A DNA stretch of 64,000 nt from Methylomonas paludis (GCF_018734325.1 NZ_CP073754.1:434001-498000), one strand, 5' to 3'. Shown: positions 46,213-54,738, counted from the stretch's first letter. A program made the numbers and translations. Notes: generated by a model from the sequence alone, not told the origin.

Positions 46213-47499
46213 TCAGCTGTCATTCGGCTCAAGAAAAAGCACCAGATCGTAGCCAAACTGTTCTTTTAGTTTTTTTAAGGCTTGGTTTTGTATTTGTCTG
46301 ACACGCTCCCTAGTCACTTGTAATTGATCGGCAATAGCCTGAAGAGTCATTTCGGTATGATTTTTCAAGCCAAAGCGCATATTCAGAATGGTCGCTTCCT
46401 TTTCCGGCAGGCTGGCAACCACATTCTCTATATATAAATTCAGGTTGTTATCAATCAATTCAGACAAAGGTAGCGAAAACTGTTGTTGCTGCAGGCTATC
46501 CATTAGAGTCAAATCGTCATTTTCTTCGGAAATGGCGGCATCCAGAGAATGGGTCGCCTGAAAATAACTACTGACCGTTTTTATTTCTTCCACGCTTAAA
46601 TCGCATTCCTTTTCCAGTTCCGCTTGGCTGGGCCAGCGATTGTGTTCCAGATAACAATTGCGCATCACTTCAAAAACGGCAGAAGCTTTCTCGGCCAGAG
46701 CGATCGGCAGCCTTACCACTCGGTCCTGTTTCACGATCAGCCGGGAAATAGCCTGCTTGATCCAGAAAACCGCATAAGTGGAAAAACAGATGCCGCGATT
46801 GGGGTCGAAGCGGTCAACCGCCTTAATCAGCCCCACCATACCTTCCTGCATCAGATCATCAAAACTCAGCTGTGTGGTTTTATACTTATGGGCAATAAAT
46901 GCTACCAGGCCGGTATTAGACACAATCATTTGTTCGCGCAACGCTTGTAATTGATAACGGCTTTTTAACACCTGCTTTTTATAAAGTGCGTCACTACTGG
47001 ATGGTTCGGGGTGCTTTTGGCTAATAATCGGCTCAGTCAGTTGGATCAGATAAGCTGAGTAAAAATGGCAGCTGCCCAGCAGTTCAATGGTAGTGTCTGA
47101 AGCGGTCCTAAACTCACCTGAACTTGGTACATTACCCTGTACAGAGTCATTGTTTTGTACAATACTGTTGCACAAGCTTGTCAAGGTTTTGTAATTGATG
47201 TTGTCGTCACCATCCTCACTGCCGGTTTTGGCTAATTGTGCGGACATTAATTGGCAGGCCAGATTATTTTGCAGCAGTAATTGTTGCAGTTGTTGTCTGG
47301 CCAGTTCCATCGTTGTCGCCAGTTGTTGCGCGGCATTCAGGTCTGCATCCTGCTTGGCAGCGCTGTTGGCGGCACGGCTGGACACGCGGTTTTTAGGCGT
47401 CTGATCCGGCTTTTGGCGTAACTCCGCACTAGACAATGACAGGTCTGCCAATGGAGCAACAGTTCTTTTTTGTAATGGATAAAATTCTAGTAGTGCCAT
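46213..47499 (-). CDS. Atypical sigma-70 family RNA polymerase sigma factor
   Basis: A 428-residue sigma factor. Regions 2–4 are clear: region 2 'GLVAFIAHKYKTTQLSFDD' through 'GICFSTYAVFWIKQAISRLI', region 3 around 'RVVRLPIALAEKASAV', and region 4 'MRFGLKNHTEMTLQAIADQL' plus the HTH 'VTRERVRQIQNQALKKLKEQ'. The first 200 residues are unlike RpoD or RpoS region 1: Gln/Asn/Ser-rich, helical, with no recognisable region 1.2. It is divergent from the CarH-like regulator 91 bases away and precedes hflK by 41 bases. Group 2/3-like; I infer an alternative, condition-specific sigma. Confidence 0.85.
   Translation of the reverse strand: MALLEFYPLQKRTVAPLADLSLSSAELRQKPDQTPKNRVSSRAANSAAKQDADLNAAQQLATTMELARQQLQQLLLQNNLACQLMSAQLAKTGSEDGDDNINYKTLTSLCNSIVQNNDSVQGNVPSSGEFRTASDTTIELLGSCHFYSAYLIQLTEPIISQKHPEPSSSDALYKKQVLKSRYQLQALREQMIVSNTGLVAFIAHKYKTTQLSFDDLMQEGMVGLIKAVDRFDPNRGICFSTYAVFWIKQAISRLIVKQDRVVRLPIALAEKASAVFEVMRNCYLEHNRWPSQAELEKECDLSVEEIKTVSSYFQATHSLDAAISEENDDLTLMDSLQQQQFSLPLSELIDNNLNLYIENVVASLPEKEATILNMRFGLKNHTEMTLQAIADQLQVTRERVRQIQNQALKKLKEQFGYDLVLFLEPNDS
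47138..47161. promoter_or_regulatory. TGTACA-N12-TGTACA palindrome inside the sigma gene
   Basis: Two TGTACA half-sites separated by 12 bases match the TRTACA-N12-TGTAYA pattern that I recall for light-responsive LitR/PplR regulators. It lies in codons of the sigma gene's N-terminal extension, where two Val-Gln codon pairs create the half-sites, so coincidence is possible. No in-frame ATG follows before region 2, so it is unlikely to mark an internal start of a full sigma factor. Confidence 0.35.
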
Positions 47500-47572
47500 G
47501 ATATTCCCACGAGCAAGAATTAAGTTGGCGATAAAGTTATCTCAATGTACAATGTTTGTCAAATAAAAAACT

Positions 47573-47596
47573 TATACAAAACTTAAACAATGTATT
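47573..47596 (+). promoter_or_regulatory. Operator-like site over the start of the CarH-like gene
   Basis: TATACA-N12-TGTATT spans the ATG at 47590 and fits the TRTACA-N12-TGTAYA pattern at all but the last base. A repressor of this family bound here would block its own gene, as autoregulation in this family often does. A further isolated TGTACA lies at 47546–47551 in the same intergenic space. Confidence 0.4.
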
Positions 47597-48495
47597 CGAT
47601 CAAAGCAATTGCCTCATTGACTGGCCTCGGACCAGAAACCCTACGAGCATGGGAGCGCCGCTATCGGATAATAGTTCCGCAGCGTGATGAAAATGCTCAT
47701 CGTTTTTATTCCCAGCTGGATTTGGAAAAACTGCTGCTGTTGGCGGATTTGACCCGGCAGGGTCATGCCATCAGCAAATTGTCCGGTTTGAGTGTAGAAG
47801 AACTACAGAAGCTGTCGCTTCCAGCCACTGTTGTAACCGATCATACGCTGGCTTTTACCGAACAAATTGTCCAGGCCTTGCAGGATTATCGAATAGACCG
47901 CTGCGAGCAGTTGCTGAAACGGGCGCTGTTGGCAAGTGAGCCGCTGGTTTATCTGCGCGATATACTCAGTCCGACTCTGACCAGTGTTGGAGAACTGTGG
48001 CACGAAGGAAAAATCAATGTTGCCCAGGAACACATGTTTTCAGCTTGTGTAAAGCGTATCCTGCTGGGCATGGTTAACAATATCCGCAGCATTTCCGCCA
48101 ATCGGCCCGGCATACTGTTTGCCACGCCCAGCGGGGATCGTCATGAATTCGGGATTTTGATGTGTTGTTTGCTGGCTGCCGAACAGCACTACAACTGCTA
48201 CTATCTTGGCCCTAGTGTCCCTGCCGCCGATATGCTGGATGCCGCCCGCAAGCTGAAAGTCGATATTATTGTGTTAAGTTTGATAAAAACCCCGCCTGAG
48301 CCAGAAACCGAAGCCGCCTTGAATGCGGTAGTAACAGCGGCAAAAGCAGAAAAATTTAATATTTGGTTGGGTGGGCACGGCGTAGAATATTGGCAAGGCC
48401 AGTATCCGGATTTGGCCCGGTATTGTGAGATGATCGCGAATATTGATGGTTTTTACAGCAAAGCCGTACGTTGGCGGGTTGGGGTGCGGGAGTGA
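47590..48495 (+). CDS. MerR-type regulator with B12-binding domain (CarH/LitR-like photoreceptor)
   Basis: A 301-residue regulator: N-terminal MerR helix-turn-helix ('IKAIASLTGLGPETLRAWERRY'), a helical capping domain, and a C-terminal Rossmann B12-binding domain. The capping motif W-x9-EH is intact (W137, E147, H148), with H138 at the place of the histidine that forms the light-induced adduct in CarH. The B12 motif D-x-H-x-x-G is present as D183, H185, G188. These residues predict adenosylcobalamin binding and light-triggered release from DNA. It is divergent from an atypical sigma factor; ftsH–hflKC and photolyase genes follow on that strand. Confidence 0.9.
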   Translation: MYSIKAIASLTGLGPETLRAWERRYRIIVPQRDENAHRFYSQLDLEKLLLLADLTRQGHAISKLSGLSVEELQKLSLPATVVTDHTLAFTEQIVQALQDYRIDRCEQLLKRALLASEPLVYLRDILSPTLTSVGELWHEGKINVAQEHMFSACVKRILLGMVNNIRSISANRPGILFATPSGDRHEFGILMCCLLAAEQHYNCYYLGPSVPAADMLDAARKLKVDIIVLSLIKTPPEPETEAALNAVVTAAKAEKFNIWLGGHGVEYWQGQYPDLARYCEMIANIDGFYSKAVRWRVGVRE

Positions 48496-48570
48496 AGATA
48501 ATGCCTTGGATTAGTACTGCAGGAAAAGCAGCTTATTGCCAAAGCCGCTGATCATCATTGATCAATTTGA

Positions 48571-48754
48571 AGAATCTCCCGCCTGCGCCGTCTCGTGCTT
48601 TCGTCCTTGAACCGAAGGTTCAAGTGGAAACAAATCCAGTCAATCAGGCTTCCTGAAAAAAACAGGCATGCACACCATGAAAGGTAAAAAGTTTCCGGGG
48701 TAAAAATAGGTTCAGGAAACACCCAGCACTGCTCGAACGCCGCAGGAGATAGGG
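48571..48754 (-). ncRNA. ssrS: 6S RNA
   Basis: On the minus strand directly after zapA. The 3' part contains TTGAACCTTCGGTTCAAG, the conserved hairpin also found in E. coli 6S RNA, followed by GGCGCAGGCGGGAGATTC, and the 5' part ATCTCCTGCGGCGTTCGAGC pairs with that end to form the closing stem. TAGAAT (48765–48760, minus) is a well-placed -10. 6S RNA mimics an open promoter and sequesters sigma-70 polymerase in stationary phase. The zapA–ssrS order is conserved in gammaproteobacteria. Ends are estimated to within a few bases. Confidence 0.88.
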
Positions 48755-48772
48755 TAGGTATTCTATACAGTT

Positions 48773-49075
48773 TTACAGATTTTCTAAAACCTTTTCTATT
48801 TTTAGGCGTAATTCCAGCAATCGTTCGCTGATGGCGCTGTCGTTGGGATTAATATCGGCTTCTGCTGAAATCGGTTCATACGCCATATTCAACGCCGCCA
48901 GAACCGCAATCTTATCGGTACCTATCACTTTGCCGGTATCGCGAATTTTGCGCATTTGTTTGTCCAGCTCAGTGGCAGAACGGATCAGTTCATCCTGTTC
49001 GGACTTGTCACAGGCTATTTTGTATTCGGTGCCGAGAATATTTAAAGAAACGGCATTGATAATAGGCTTGTTCAT
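48773..49075 (-). CDS. zapA: Cell division protein ZapA
   Basis: A 100-residue protein that cross-links FtsZ filaments at the septum. It begins with the conserved beta-hairpin 'VSLNILGTEYKIACDKSEQDEL' and continues into a long coiled-coil helix ('DKIAVLAALNMAYE'). It overlaps the upstream TIGR02449 gene by four bases and is followed by ssrS on the same strand. Confidence 0.92.
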   Translation of the reverse strand: MNKPIINAVSLNILGTEYKIACDKSEQDELIRSATELDKQMRKIRDTGKVIGTDKIAVLAALNMAYEPISAEADINPNDSAISERLLELRLKIEKVLENL

Positions 49076-49299
49076 GTATCGTTTTCCATCGCTTTCAGAC
49101 GGGCTAACATGGCTTCAATTTGCGTTTTGGCCTGTGTGTTTTTTTCCAGCAGCTTGGCTTTTTCTTTAACCAAGGCATCCTGTTTGATTTTTAGAGACTT
49201 GTTCTCGTTTTTAATCAACAGATATTGCTCAATCAACTGGTCAATTTTAGCTTCCAGAGCAGCCAATTCAATCAATGAGGGGGTTTCTGAAGCAGGCAT
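49072..49299 (-). CDS. Small coiled-coil protein, TIGR02449/ZapB-like
   Basis: A 75-residue coiled-coil protein ('ALEAKIDQLIEQYLLIKNENKSL') of the TIGR02449 family, which regularly precedes zapA in gammaproteobacteria. It is comparable to ZapB in size and character, so a role in Z-ring assembly with ZapA is plausible but unproven. Four-base overlap with zapA. Confidence 0.85.
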   Translation of the reverse strand: MPASETPSLIELAALEAKIDQLIEQYLLIKNENKSLKIKQDALVKEKAKLLEKNTQAKTQIEAMLARLKAMENDT

Positions 49300-49389
49300 A
49301 AGTAAATTGATGGCAGGATGGATTAAAAGCCAAGATTATCATTAACAATGTTAGCATAAGCGCGTTTTTTAATCAGCATATTAGCAAAA

Positions 49390-49938
49390 GTGAATAATAT
49401 ACAGATGGGGTATCAAAGCATTTCTGAAATACTGATCAGTTTGGACGCCGATTTTGAGGCCGCCGAAGCTCATGGCGTCGCGGTTGGCATGTTATCTATC
49501 GCCATTCAGGCTGATGCCGACAACTGGTTGCAACTGATACTCAGTGATTACGCCGATATTCCGGCACAATATACCGAGCCCTTGTTGGACTTGTTCGAAA
49601 AAACCCGTAAAGTGTTGGCCAATGGGCTGGACGAATTTGGTTTCGACTTGCTGCTGCCGGACGATGATGAGCCCTTGGCCGAGCAGAGCGAAGCCTTGCG
49701 CGCCTGGTGCCTGGGCTTTTTGTTTGGGGTCGGCTATCTGCGCTCACAGGTCGCCTGGCCCGGCGAAGTGGCAGAAATCATGCAGGATATCGTCGAAATC
49801 ACCAAACTAGACACCAATATTGAAAATGGTGACGATGAGGATGCCAATGCGCTGATGGAATTGCGCGAATACCTGCGGACGGCAGTGTTAACCGTCAAGG
49901 ATTATTTTCCGGAAACCTTACCTGTTCAGAGTCATTAA
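49390..49938 (+). CDS. ygfB: UPF0149 family protein YgfB
   Basis: A 182-residue acidic helical protein with the family motifs 'EAHGVAVGML', 'LPDDDEPLAEQSEALRAWCLGFLFGVGY' and 'ALMELREYLRTAV'. In Pseudomonas, YgfB modulates an alginate-type regulator and beta-lactam tolerance; here no such target is visible. GTG 49390 and ATG 49405 are both possible starts; neither has a clear ribosome site. It heads the conserved ygfB–pepP–ubiH unit, 13 bases before pepP, and is divergent from the zapA unit. Confidence 0.88.
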   Translation: MNNIQMGYQSISEILISLDADFEAAEAHGVAVGMLSIAIQADADNWLQLILSDYADIPAQYTEPLLDLFEKTRKVLANGLDEFGFDLLLPDDDEPLAEQSEALRAWCLGFLFGVGYLRSQVAWPGEVAEIMQDIVEITKLDTNIENGDDEDANALMELREYLRTAVLTVKDYFPETLPVQSH

Positions 49939-49951
49939 CCTGGTTAGCCTC

Positions 49952-51262
49952 ATGAAACAAAGCGAATTTAAAAAACGCCGTACCGCGCTGATGCAACAGA
50001 TTGGCATAGGCAATATTGCCATCATTGCCAGCGCTCCCCAGCGCACCCGGAATCGTGATGTGCATTACCCGTATCGCCAGGATAGCGATTTTTATTATCT
50101 GACCGGATTTAACGAATCAGAATCGCTGGCAGTGTTTATTCCTGGGCGCAAACAGGGCGAATATGTCTTGTTTTGCCGGGAGTTTGACGAGAAAAAAGCC
50201 CTTTGGGAAGGTGCGCATGCCGGCTTGGAAGGTGCTACCCAGCATTATGGCGCCAATGATTCGTTTCCAATTGACGATCTGGACGACATTTTGCCGGGAT
50301 TGCTGGAAAACAAAGCCAAAGTGTTTTATCCCATGGGTAAAGACAGCGAACTGGATCATAAATTATTGGATTGGATTAATCATATCCGTAAACAATCCCG
50401 CTCTGGCGTCAGCGCTCCCGGCGAATTGGCCTCTCTGGATCATCTGGTCCATGAAATGCGGCTGTTTAAATCGGCGGAAGAAGTCAAACTGCTGCGCCGG
50501 GCTGCCGATATCTCCGCCCAGGCCCATATTCGCGCCATGCGTTACAGTCAGGCCGGGGTTTATGAATATCAGGTAGAAGCAGAACTGTTGCACGAATTTG
50601 CCCATAACGGCCTGCGTGCTGTGGCTTATCCTTCAATTGTGGCCGGCGGTAACAATGCCTGCGTGCTGCATTATGTCGAAAACAAAGACAAATTAAAGGC
50701 CGGTGATTTATTGCTGATTGATGCCGGTGCCGAATGCGATCATTACGCCGCCGATATTACCCGCACTTTTCCAGTGTCTGGAACATTTTCTGAACCGCAA
50801 CGCCGGCTTTATCAACTGGTGCTGGACGCTCAGGCCGCTGCTTTGGCACAAATCCAGCCGGGTGTGGCCTGGCACAAAGCGCATGAAGCATCAGTGCAAA
50901 CCCTCACCAAAGGGCTGGTCGAACTGGGCCTGTTACAGGGCAAAGTCAGCAAACTCATCAAGGATGAAAGCTACAAACAATTTTATATGCATCGGATTGG
51001 GCATTGGTTGGGTATGGACGTGCATGATGTTGGCGACTATAAAATCAGTGACGAATGGCGCTTGCTGGAACCAGGCATGGTTTTAACCGTAGAGCCGGGT
51101 TTATATGTTCCAGCCTCCTGTACCACCGTCGATGAATGCTGGCGTGGTATTGGTATTCGTATCGAAGACGATGTCCTGGTTACCCCCGGCGGTCATGAGA
51201 TATTGACGCACAAGGTGCCGAAAAGCATAGCCGACATCGAAGCCCTGATGCTGAGGCATTGA
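49952..51262 (+). CDS. pepP: Xaa-Pro aminopeptidase
   Basis: Dimanganese peptidase of 436 residues removing N-terminal residues that precede proline. It has an N-terminal creatinase-type domain ('HYPYRQDSDFYYLTGFNE') and a pita-bread catalytic domain with ligands in 'LIDAGAECDHYAADITRTFP', 'HRIGHWLGMDVHDVG', 'VEPGLY' and 'IRIEDDV'. It lies between ygfB and ubiH; the three genes form a conserved operon. Confidence 0.95.
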   Translation: MKQSEFKKRRTALMQQIGIGNIAIIASAPQRTRNRDVHYPYRQDSDFYYLTGFNESESLAVFIPGRKQGEYVLFCREFDEKKALWEGAHAGLEGATQHYGANDSFPIDDLDDILPGLLENKAKVFYPMGKDSELDHKLLDWINHIRKQSRSGVSAPGELASLDHLVHEMRLFKSAEEVKLLRRAADISAQAHIRAMRYSQAGVYEYQVEAELLHEFAHNGLRAVAYPSIVAGGNNACVLHYVENKDKLKAGDLLLIDAGAECDHYAADITRTFPVSGTFSEPQRRLYQLVLDAQAAALAQIQPGVAWHKAHEASVQTLTKGLVELGLLQGKVSKLIKDESYKQFYMHRIGHWLGMDVHDVGDYKISDEWRLLEPGMVLTVEPGLYVPASCTTVDECWRGIGIRIEDDVLVTPGGHEILTHKVPKSIADIEALMLRH

Positions 51263-51264
51263 TT

Positions 51265-52473
51265 ATGGTAAATGATTACGATCTGATTATAGTGGGTGCC
51301 GGTCTGGCCGGTAACTGTCTGGGTCTGGCTTTGCAGCACACCGGCTTAAAAATTGCCATACTCGAAGCTAATAGCCGCAGACAGATGCATGAATCGGTAC
51401 AGGGGGATCGGGCTTTGGCGCTGGCCGCCGGCACCGTGCAATTATTGCAGGCCCTCAATGCCTGGGAGGCAATAGCCCACAAAGCCACAGCCATTAAACA
51501 TATTCATGTGTCGGATCAGGGCCATTTCGGCAAAACCCGTTTGTCCGCTGCAGAACAGGGTGTGGAGGCGCTGGGATATGTGATCGTGGCGCGGGATATA
51601 GAAGACCATATGGCCGAACTGGTGGCCCAATCCGGTCTCGATTGCTTTTACGATACCAGAGTGGCCGGTTTGAGCAGTGGTGCAGATGCGGTTAATGTCA
51701 GCTTGAAACAGCAGGGCCAGGCCGTCAATCTTTCCGCCCGGTTACTGGTCGGCGCCGATGGTGGCCAATCGACAGTGCGCAAATTGCTGGAGATTCCCCT
51801 GCAGATCACCGAATACGGCCAGACCGCCCTGGTTACGACCCTGGAAACCACGCTGCCTCATCAGAATACGGCCTTCGAGCGTTTTACGGCGGCCGGGCCG
51901 CTGGCCTTACTGCCCTTGGCCGGTAGAAAGTCCGCGCTGGTCTGGACGCGCAGCCACGAGCAGGCGATGGCCCTGCAGAGCGGCGGAGAAGCCGACTTCT
52001 TGAGCGAATTACAAGCCTGTTTCGGCTACCGGCTAGGGGCTTTACAGCTTTGCGCACCGCGCCGGGCGTTTCCATTGAATTTGATTCGTGCCCAAAGCAT
52101 GGTGTCCGGGCGGGCCGTCATTATCGGCAATGCCGTTCATCAACTGCATCCAGTGGCCGGTCAAGGGTTCAATCTGGGTATCCGCGATGTAGCTCTGCTC
52201 GCGGAAATGTTGATAGAACAACACCATCAGCAGGGGGATTTGGGTGATGCCGAACGCCTGCAGCGTTATGCCAAACAGCGTCAGCGCGATCATGACAAAA
52301 CCATCGGTTTTACCAATCAATTAGTAAAAGTTTTTTCCAATGATCGTTTAGCATTGGCGGCACTCAGAAATGCCGGTTTGACCTTGCTGGATCAGTTGCC
52401 CAATGCCAAGCAATTATTGGGTAAACATGCCATGGGCTTGGCTGGGCGCTTGCCCAGTATTGGGGCTGGTTAA
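51265..52473 (+). CDS. ubiH: 2-octaprenyl-6-methoxyphenyl hydroxylase
   Basis: FAD monooxygenase of 402 residues in ubiquinone biosynthesis. It has the dinucleotide motif 'DLIIVGAGLAGNCLGLAL', the DG motif ('LVGADGGQSTVR') and 'GNAVHQLHPVAGQGFNLGIRDV' for FAD. Related UbiF and UbiI hydroxylases are similar, but the pepP neighbour supports UbiH. ATG 51265 has GAGG 8 bases upstream and lies just past the pepP stop. Confidence 0.9.
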   Translation: MVNDYDLIIVGAGLAGNCLGLALQHTGLKIAILEANSRRQMHESVQGDRALALAAGTVQLLQALNAWEAIAHKATAIKHIHVSDQGHFGKTRLSAAEQGVEALGYVIVARDIEDHMAELVAQSGLDCFYDTRVAGLSSGADAVNVSLKQQGQAVNLSARLLVGADGGQSTVRKLLEIPLQITEYGQTALVTTLETTLPHQNTAFERFTAAGPLALLPLAGRKSALVWTRSHEQAMALQSGGEADFLSELQACFGYRLGALQLCAPRRAFPLNLIRAQSMVSGRAVIIGNAVHQLHPVAGQGFNLGIRDVALLAEMLIEQHHQQGDLGDAERLQRYAKQRQRDHDKTIGFTNQLVKVFSNDRLALAALRNAGLTLLDQLPNAKQLLGKHAMGLAGRLPSIGAG

Positions 52474-52571
52474 AGCAAAAGGCCGGCACTTAAAATCAGT
52501 CGAGTAAGGATTTTGCTTGGCAAATACCAGGCCGCAAAGCTTTAGGCAATGCCGCGATAGCGGATTAATGT

Positions 52572-52596
52572 CTTGCCGGGCAGAATGTCCGGCAAG
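52572..52596 (+). terminator. Hairpin after ubiH
   Basis: CTTGCCGG and CCGGCAAG form a perfect 8-bp stem with a 9-base loop about 100 bases after ubiH. A weakly T-rich stretch follows (TTGGTAATTT). It is probably the end of the ygfB–pepP–ubiH transcript. Confidence 0.5.
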
Positions 52597-52704
52597 AATG
52601 TTGGTAATTTCCTTCACATAAAATTGAAATTGGCGCTACAATTAACTGAAATCAAAAAGACTTTCTTTTGCTTGTAACTGAATTGTTAATCAGGAAGCCA
52701 ATCT

Positions 52705-53820
52705 ATGTTTAAACTTATAACCAGACTGAAAACCAAGCAAGCCCCTCTGCGTTATCTGTTCTTACTGGGGTTAATGCTGTTACTGAATGCATGTGGCAGT
52801 TCTTCTCCCAAAAAAGATAATCTGAGTCTGGTCAAGCCGGATGTTATCGCGCAACGACCCCAGCAGCGCTCCCAATTCACAGAACATAATAGTGTTGATC
52901 ACAGTAAAGTCGTTTATTCCGGCGTTTTCCCCAAGCCTATGGCCTTGGAACCGGCTGTCGATTTTTGGCGTAAAACCTATGCAATCTGGCCGCGCTCCCA
53001 GGTGGCGGTGCATGATGACCGTTATCTGGATATCGTTTATGAAGTGGTAACGGTGCCGGGCAATGTTGGCGAAGGATTAACAATCGAACAGAAAGAATTT
53101 GTCAGTCAGCGCCGCGAATACTGGAAAAGCCAGCTGGCTGGTTTGGAAGCCAAATTGCGTTATGGCGCTGAGCTTAATGCTCATGACCGGCATGTTATCA
53201 ATAAATATGAAAGTACCGGTAAACCCCTCAGCTTTATCAATGGTGCCAGTGATAGGGTGCGGACTCAACGCGGCACTCGCGAACGCTTTAAGCGCGGCCT
53301 GGAGATCAGCGGTCGTTATGATCGGCAGTTTAGAAAAATTTTCCGAGAAGCGGGTTTGCCGGAAGACTTTGCCTATCTGCCCCATGTCGAATCGTCCTTT
53401 CAGGTAGCGGCTAAATCTTCGGCGGGCGCGGTAGGTTTGTGGCAATTTACCAAATCGGCGGCCAAAACTTTTATACCTGGCCATGATAGCGTCGATAGAC
53501 GCATGGATCCGATTGTCTCCGCTAATGGTGCGGCCCGTTATCTTAGTCACGCCTACGGTAAGCTTGGTAATTGGCCGACGGCAGTTACTTCATACAATCA
53601 TGGTATCGGCGGCATGAAACGCGCCCAGAATCAAATCGGCCCGGATTTTACCCGGATAGTCGAGCAGTACGATGGCCCTGCCTTTGGCTTTGCTTCCCGC
53701 AACTATTACGCCCAGTTTTTAGCTGCTCGGGAAATCGCCAGCAATCCCCAGCAATATTATAGCGAGGGTATCCTATACGAGACCCCTGGCGACAACAGTC
53801 AATTGCTGGCATACAAATAG
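52705..53820 (+). CDS. Membrane-bound lytic murein transglycosylase (SLT domain lipoprotein)
   Basis: A 371-residue lipoprotein: signal peptide with lipobox ending at C30 ('LLLNAC'), then a helical region and an SLT/lysozyme-like domain. The catalytic glutamate is E229 in 'YLPHVESSFQ', followed by 'SSAGAVGLWQFTKSAAK' and 'AVTSYNHGIGGMKRA'. It cleaves peptidoglycan glycan strands to 1,6-anhydro ends. It resembles MltD but has no LysM repeats in the remaining tail. Transcribed alone. Confidence 0.88.
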   Translation: MFKLITRLKTKQAPLRYLFLLGLMLLLNACGSSSPKKDNLSLVKPDVIAQRPQQRSQFTEHNSVDHSKVVYSGVFPKPMALEPAVDFWRKTYAIWPRSQVAVHDDRYLDIVYEVVTVPGNVGEGLTIEQKEFVSQRREYWKSQLAGLEAKLRYGAELNAHDRHVINKYESTGKPLSFINGASDRVRTQRGTRERFKRGLEISGRYDRQFRKIFREAGLPEDFAYLPHVESSFQVAAKSSAGAVGLWQFTKSAAKTFIPGHDSVDRRMDPIVSANGAARYLSHAYGKLGNWPTAVTSYNHGIGGMKRAQNQIGPDFTRIVEQYDGPAFGFASRNYYAQFLAAREIASNPQQYYSEGILYETPGDNSQLLAYK

Positions 53821-54360
53821 CCAAAATCTGGTCTGTCTATGTGTCTTGGTGAGTTTGCATTTAAGTTTCACAGGTTTTTTGCCGGAGAGGAATCATTCAC
53901 GGCATTATTGCCCGGCGCCAATAAATTTACTACTTAATTTATGGTTTTTATTTATTTGGGCGCGTAATAAATAATTAATATTTATGTGTTATTATTTAAG
54001 AAGTTTAAATCAATTAAATTGGCCTGAATCCGTACTTATTTTAGTGAAATTGATATAAATCAAAAGCATAGCCTGTTTTCGATTTTCCCAAATCATAACT
54101 AAAATACACTTGACTGCTGGATTTTTGGCAATTTAAGTGCCAAATACGTATTCAGACAGAGTTGTAATGTTAAGTCCAAAACTGAGCAGGCAACGCAACT
54201 ATTGATTTATACCGCTTTATTTTTATGGTTTTCGCCGCCAAATTTATGTTGGCTAAAATTGCCATAAATAATAAAGCAAGCTATTAAAAAATGTTTTCAA
54301 TAATGGCATTTTTAATAGGGTAATTTAAACACTTAAATATTAATGTATGGGATGTTAACA
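53821..54360. other. 540-bp AT-rich intergenic region
   Basis: Long, AT-rich and without a credible open frame. It lies upstream of the small exported protein gene and probably contains its promoter. A weak stem (GCCGGAGAGG... with CATTATTGCCCGGC) occurs near 53881–53917. No riboswitch class was recognised. Confidence 0.4.
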
Positions 54361-54738
54361 ATGAAAATTTTTAAAAAAACCTTAACCGCTTTATTGATGA
54401 TGTCGGCGATGGTTTCTGGCGCTGCCCTGGCTAACAGTGCAGGCGACGCTAAAGTTCGTGCTGCTGGCGAATTGACTCTGGCTAAAACCGAAGAAGCGGT
54501 TGCTCTGCTGGAAAAAGGCGGCGATAAAGCTCAAGTTCTGCAATTATTGGGTGAAGTACGTCAATCACAAAAAGAATTCCGTTATGAGCAAACCGAGCGT
54601 TTGCGTCAAAAAGCCGGCGATGCACTGAGAATCGGCCGTGAAGAACTGGAAAAAGGTGATGCTAACGCCCTGACCAGCCTGAAAAAAGCCTTAGGTTTCT
54701 ACAAAGAAATGTTTGTCGTTTATAACGCTGCCCACTAA
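54361..54738 (+). CDS. Small exported helical protein of unknown function
   Basis: A 125-residue protein with a signal peptide (cleavage after 'AALA', about residue 24). The mature part is charged and almost wholly helical ('AGELTLAKTEEAVALLEKGG', 'VLQLLGEVRQSQKEFRYEQTERLRQKAGDAL'), like small periplasmic helical bundles. Codon choice is strongly biased (GAA, GGC, CTG, AAA), suggesting high expression. ATG 54361 fits the signal peptide best; the frame is open 6 codons upstream. It precedes regBA but has its own hairpin after it. No family recognised. Confidence 0.8.
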   Translation: MKIFKKTLTALLMMSAMVSGAALANSAGDAKVRAAGELTLAKTEEAVALLEKGGDKAQVLQLLGEVRQSQKEFRYEQTERLRQKAGDALRIGREELEKGDANALTSLKKALGFYKEMFVVYNAAH

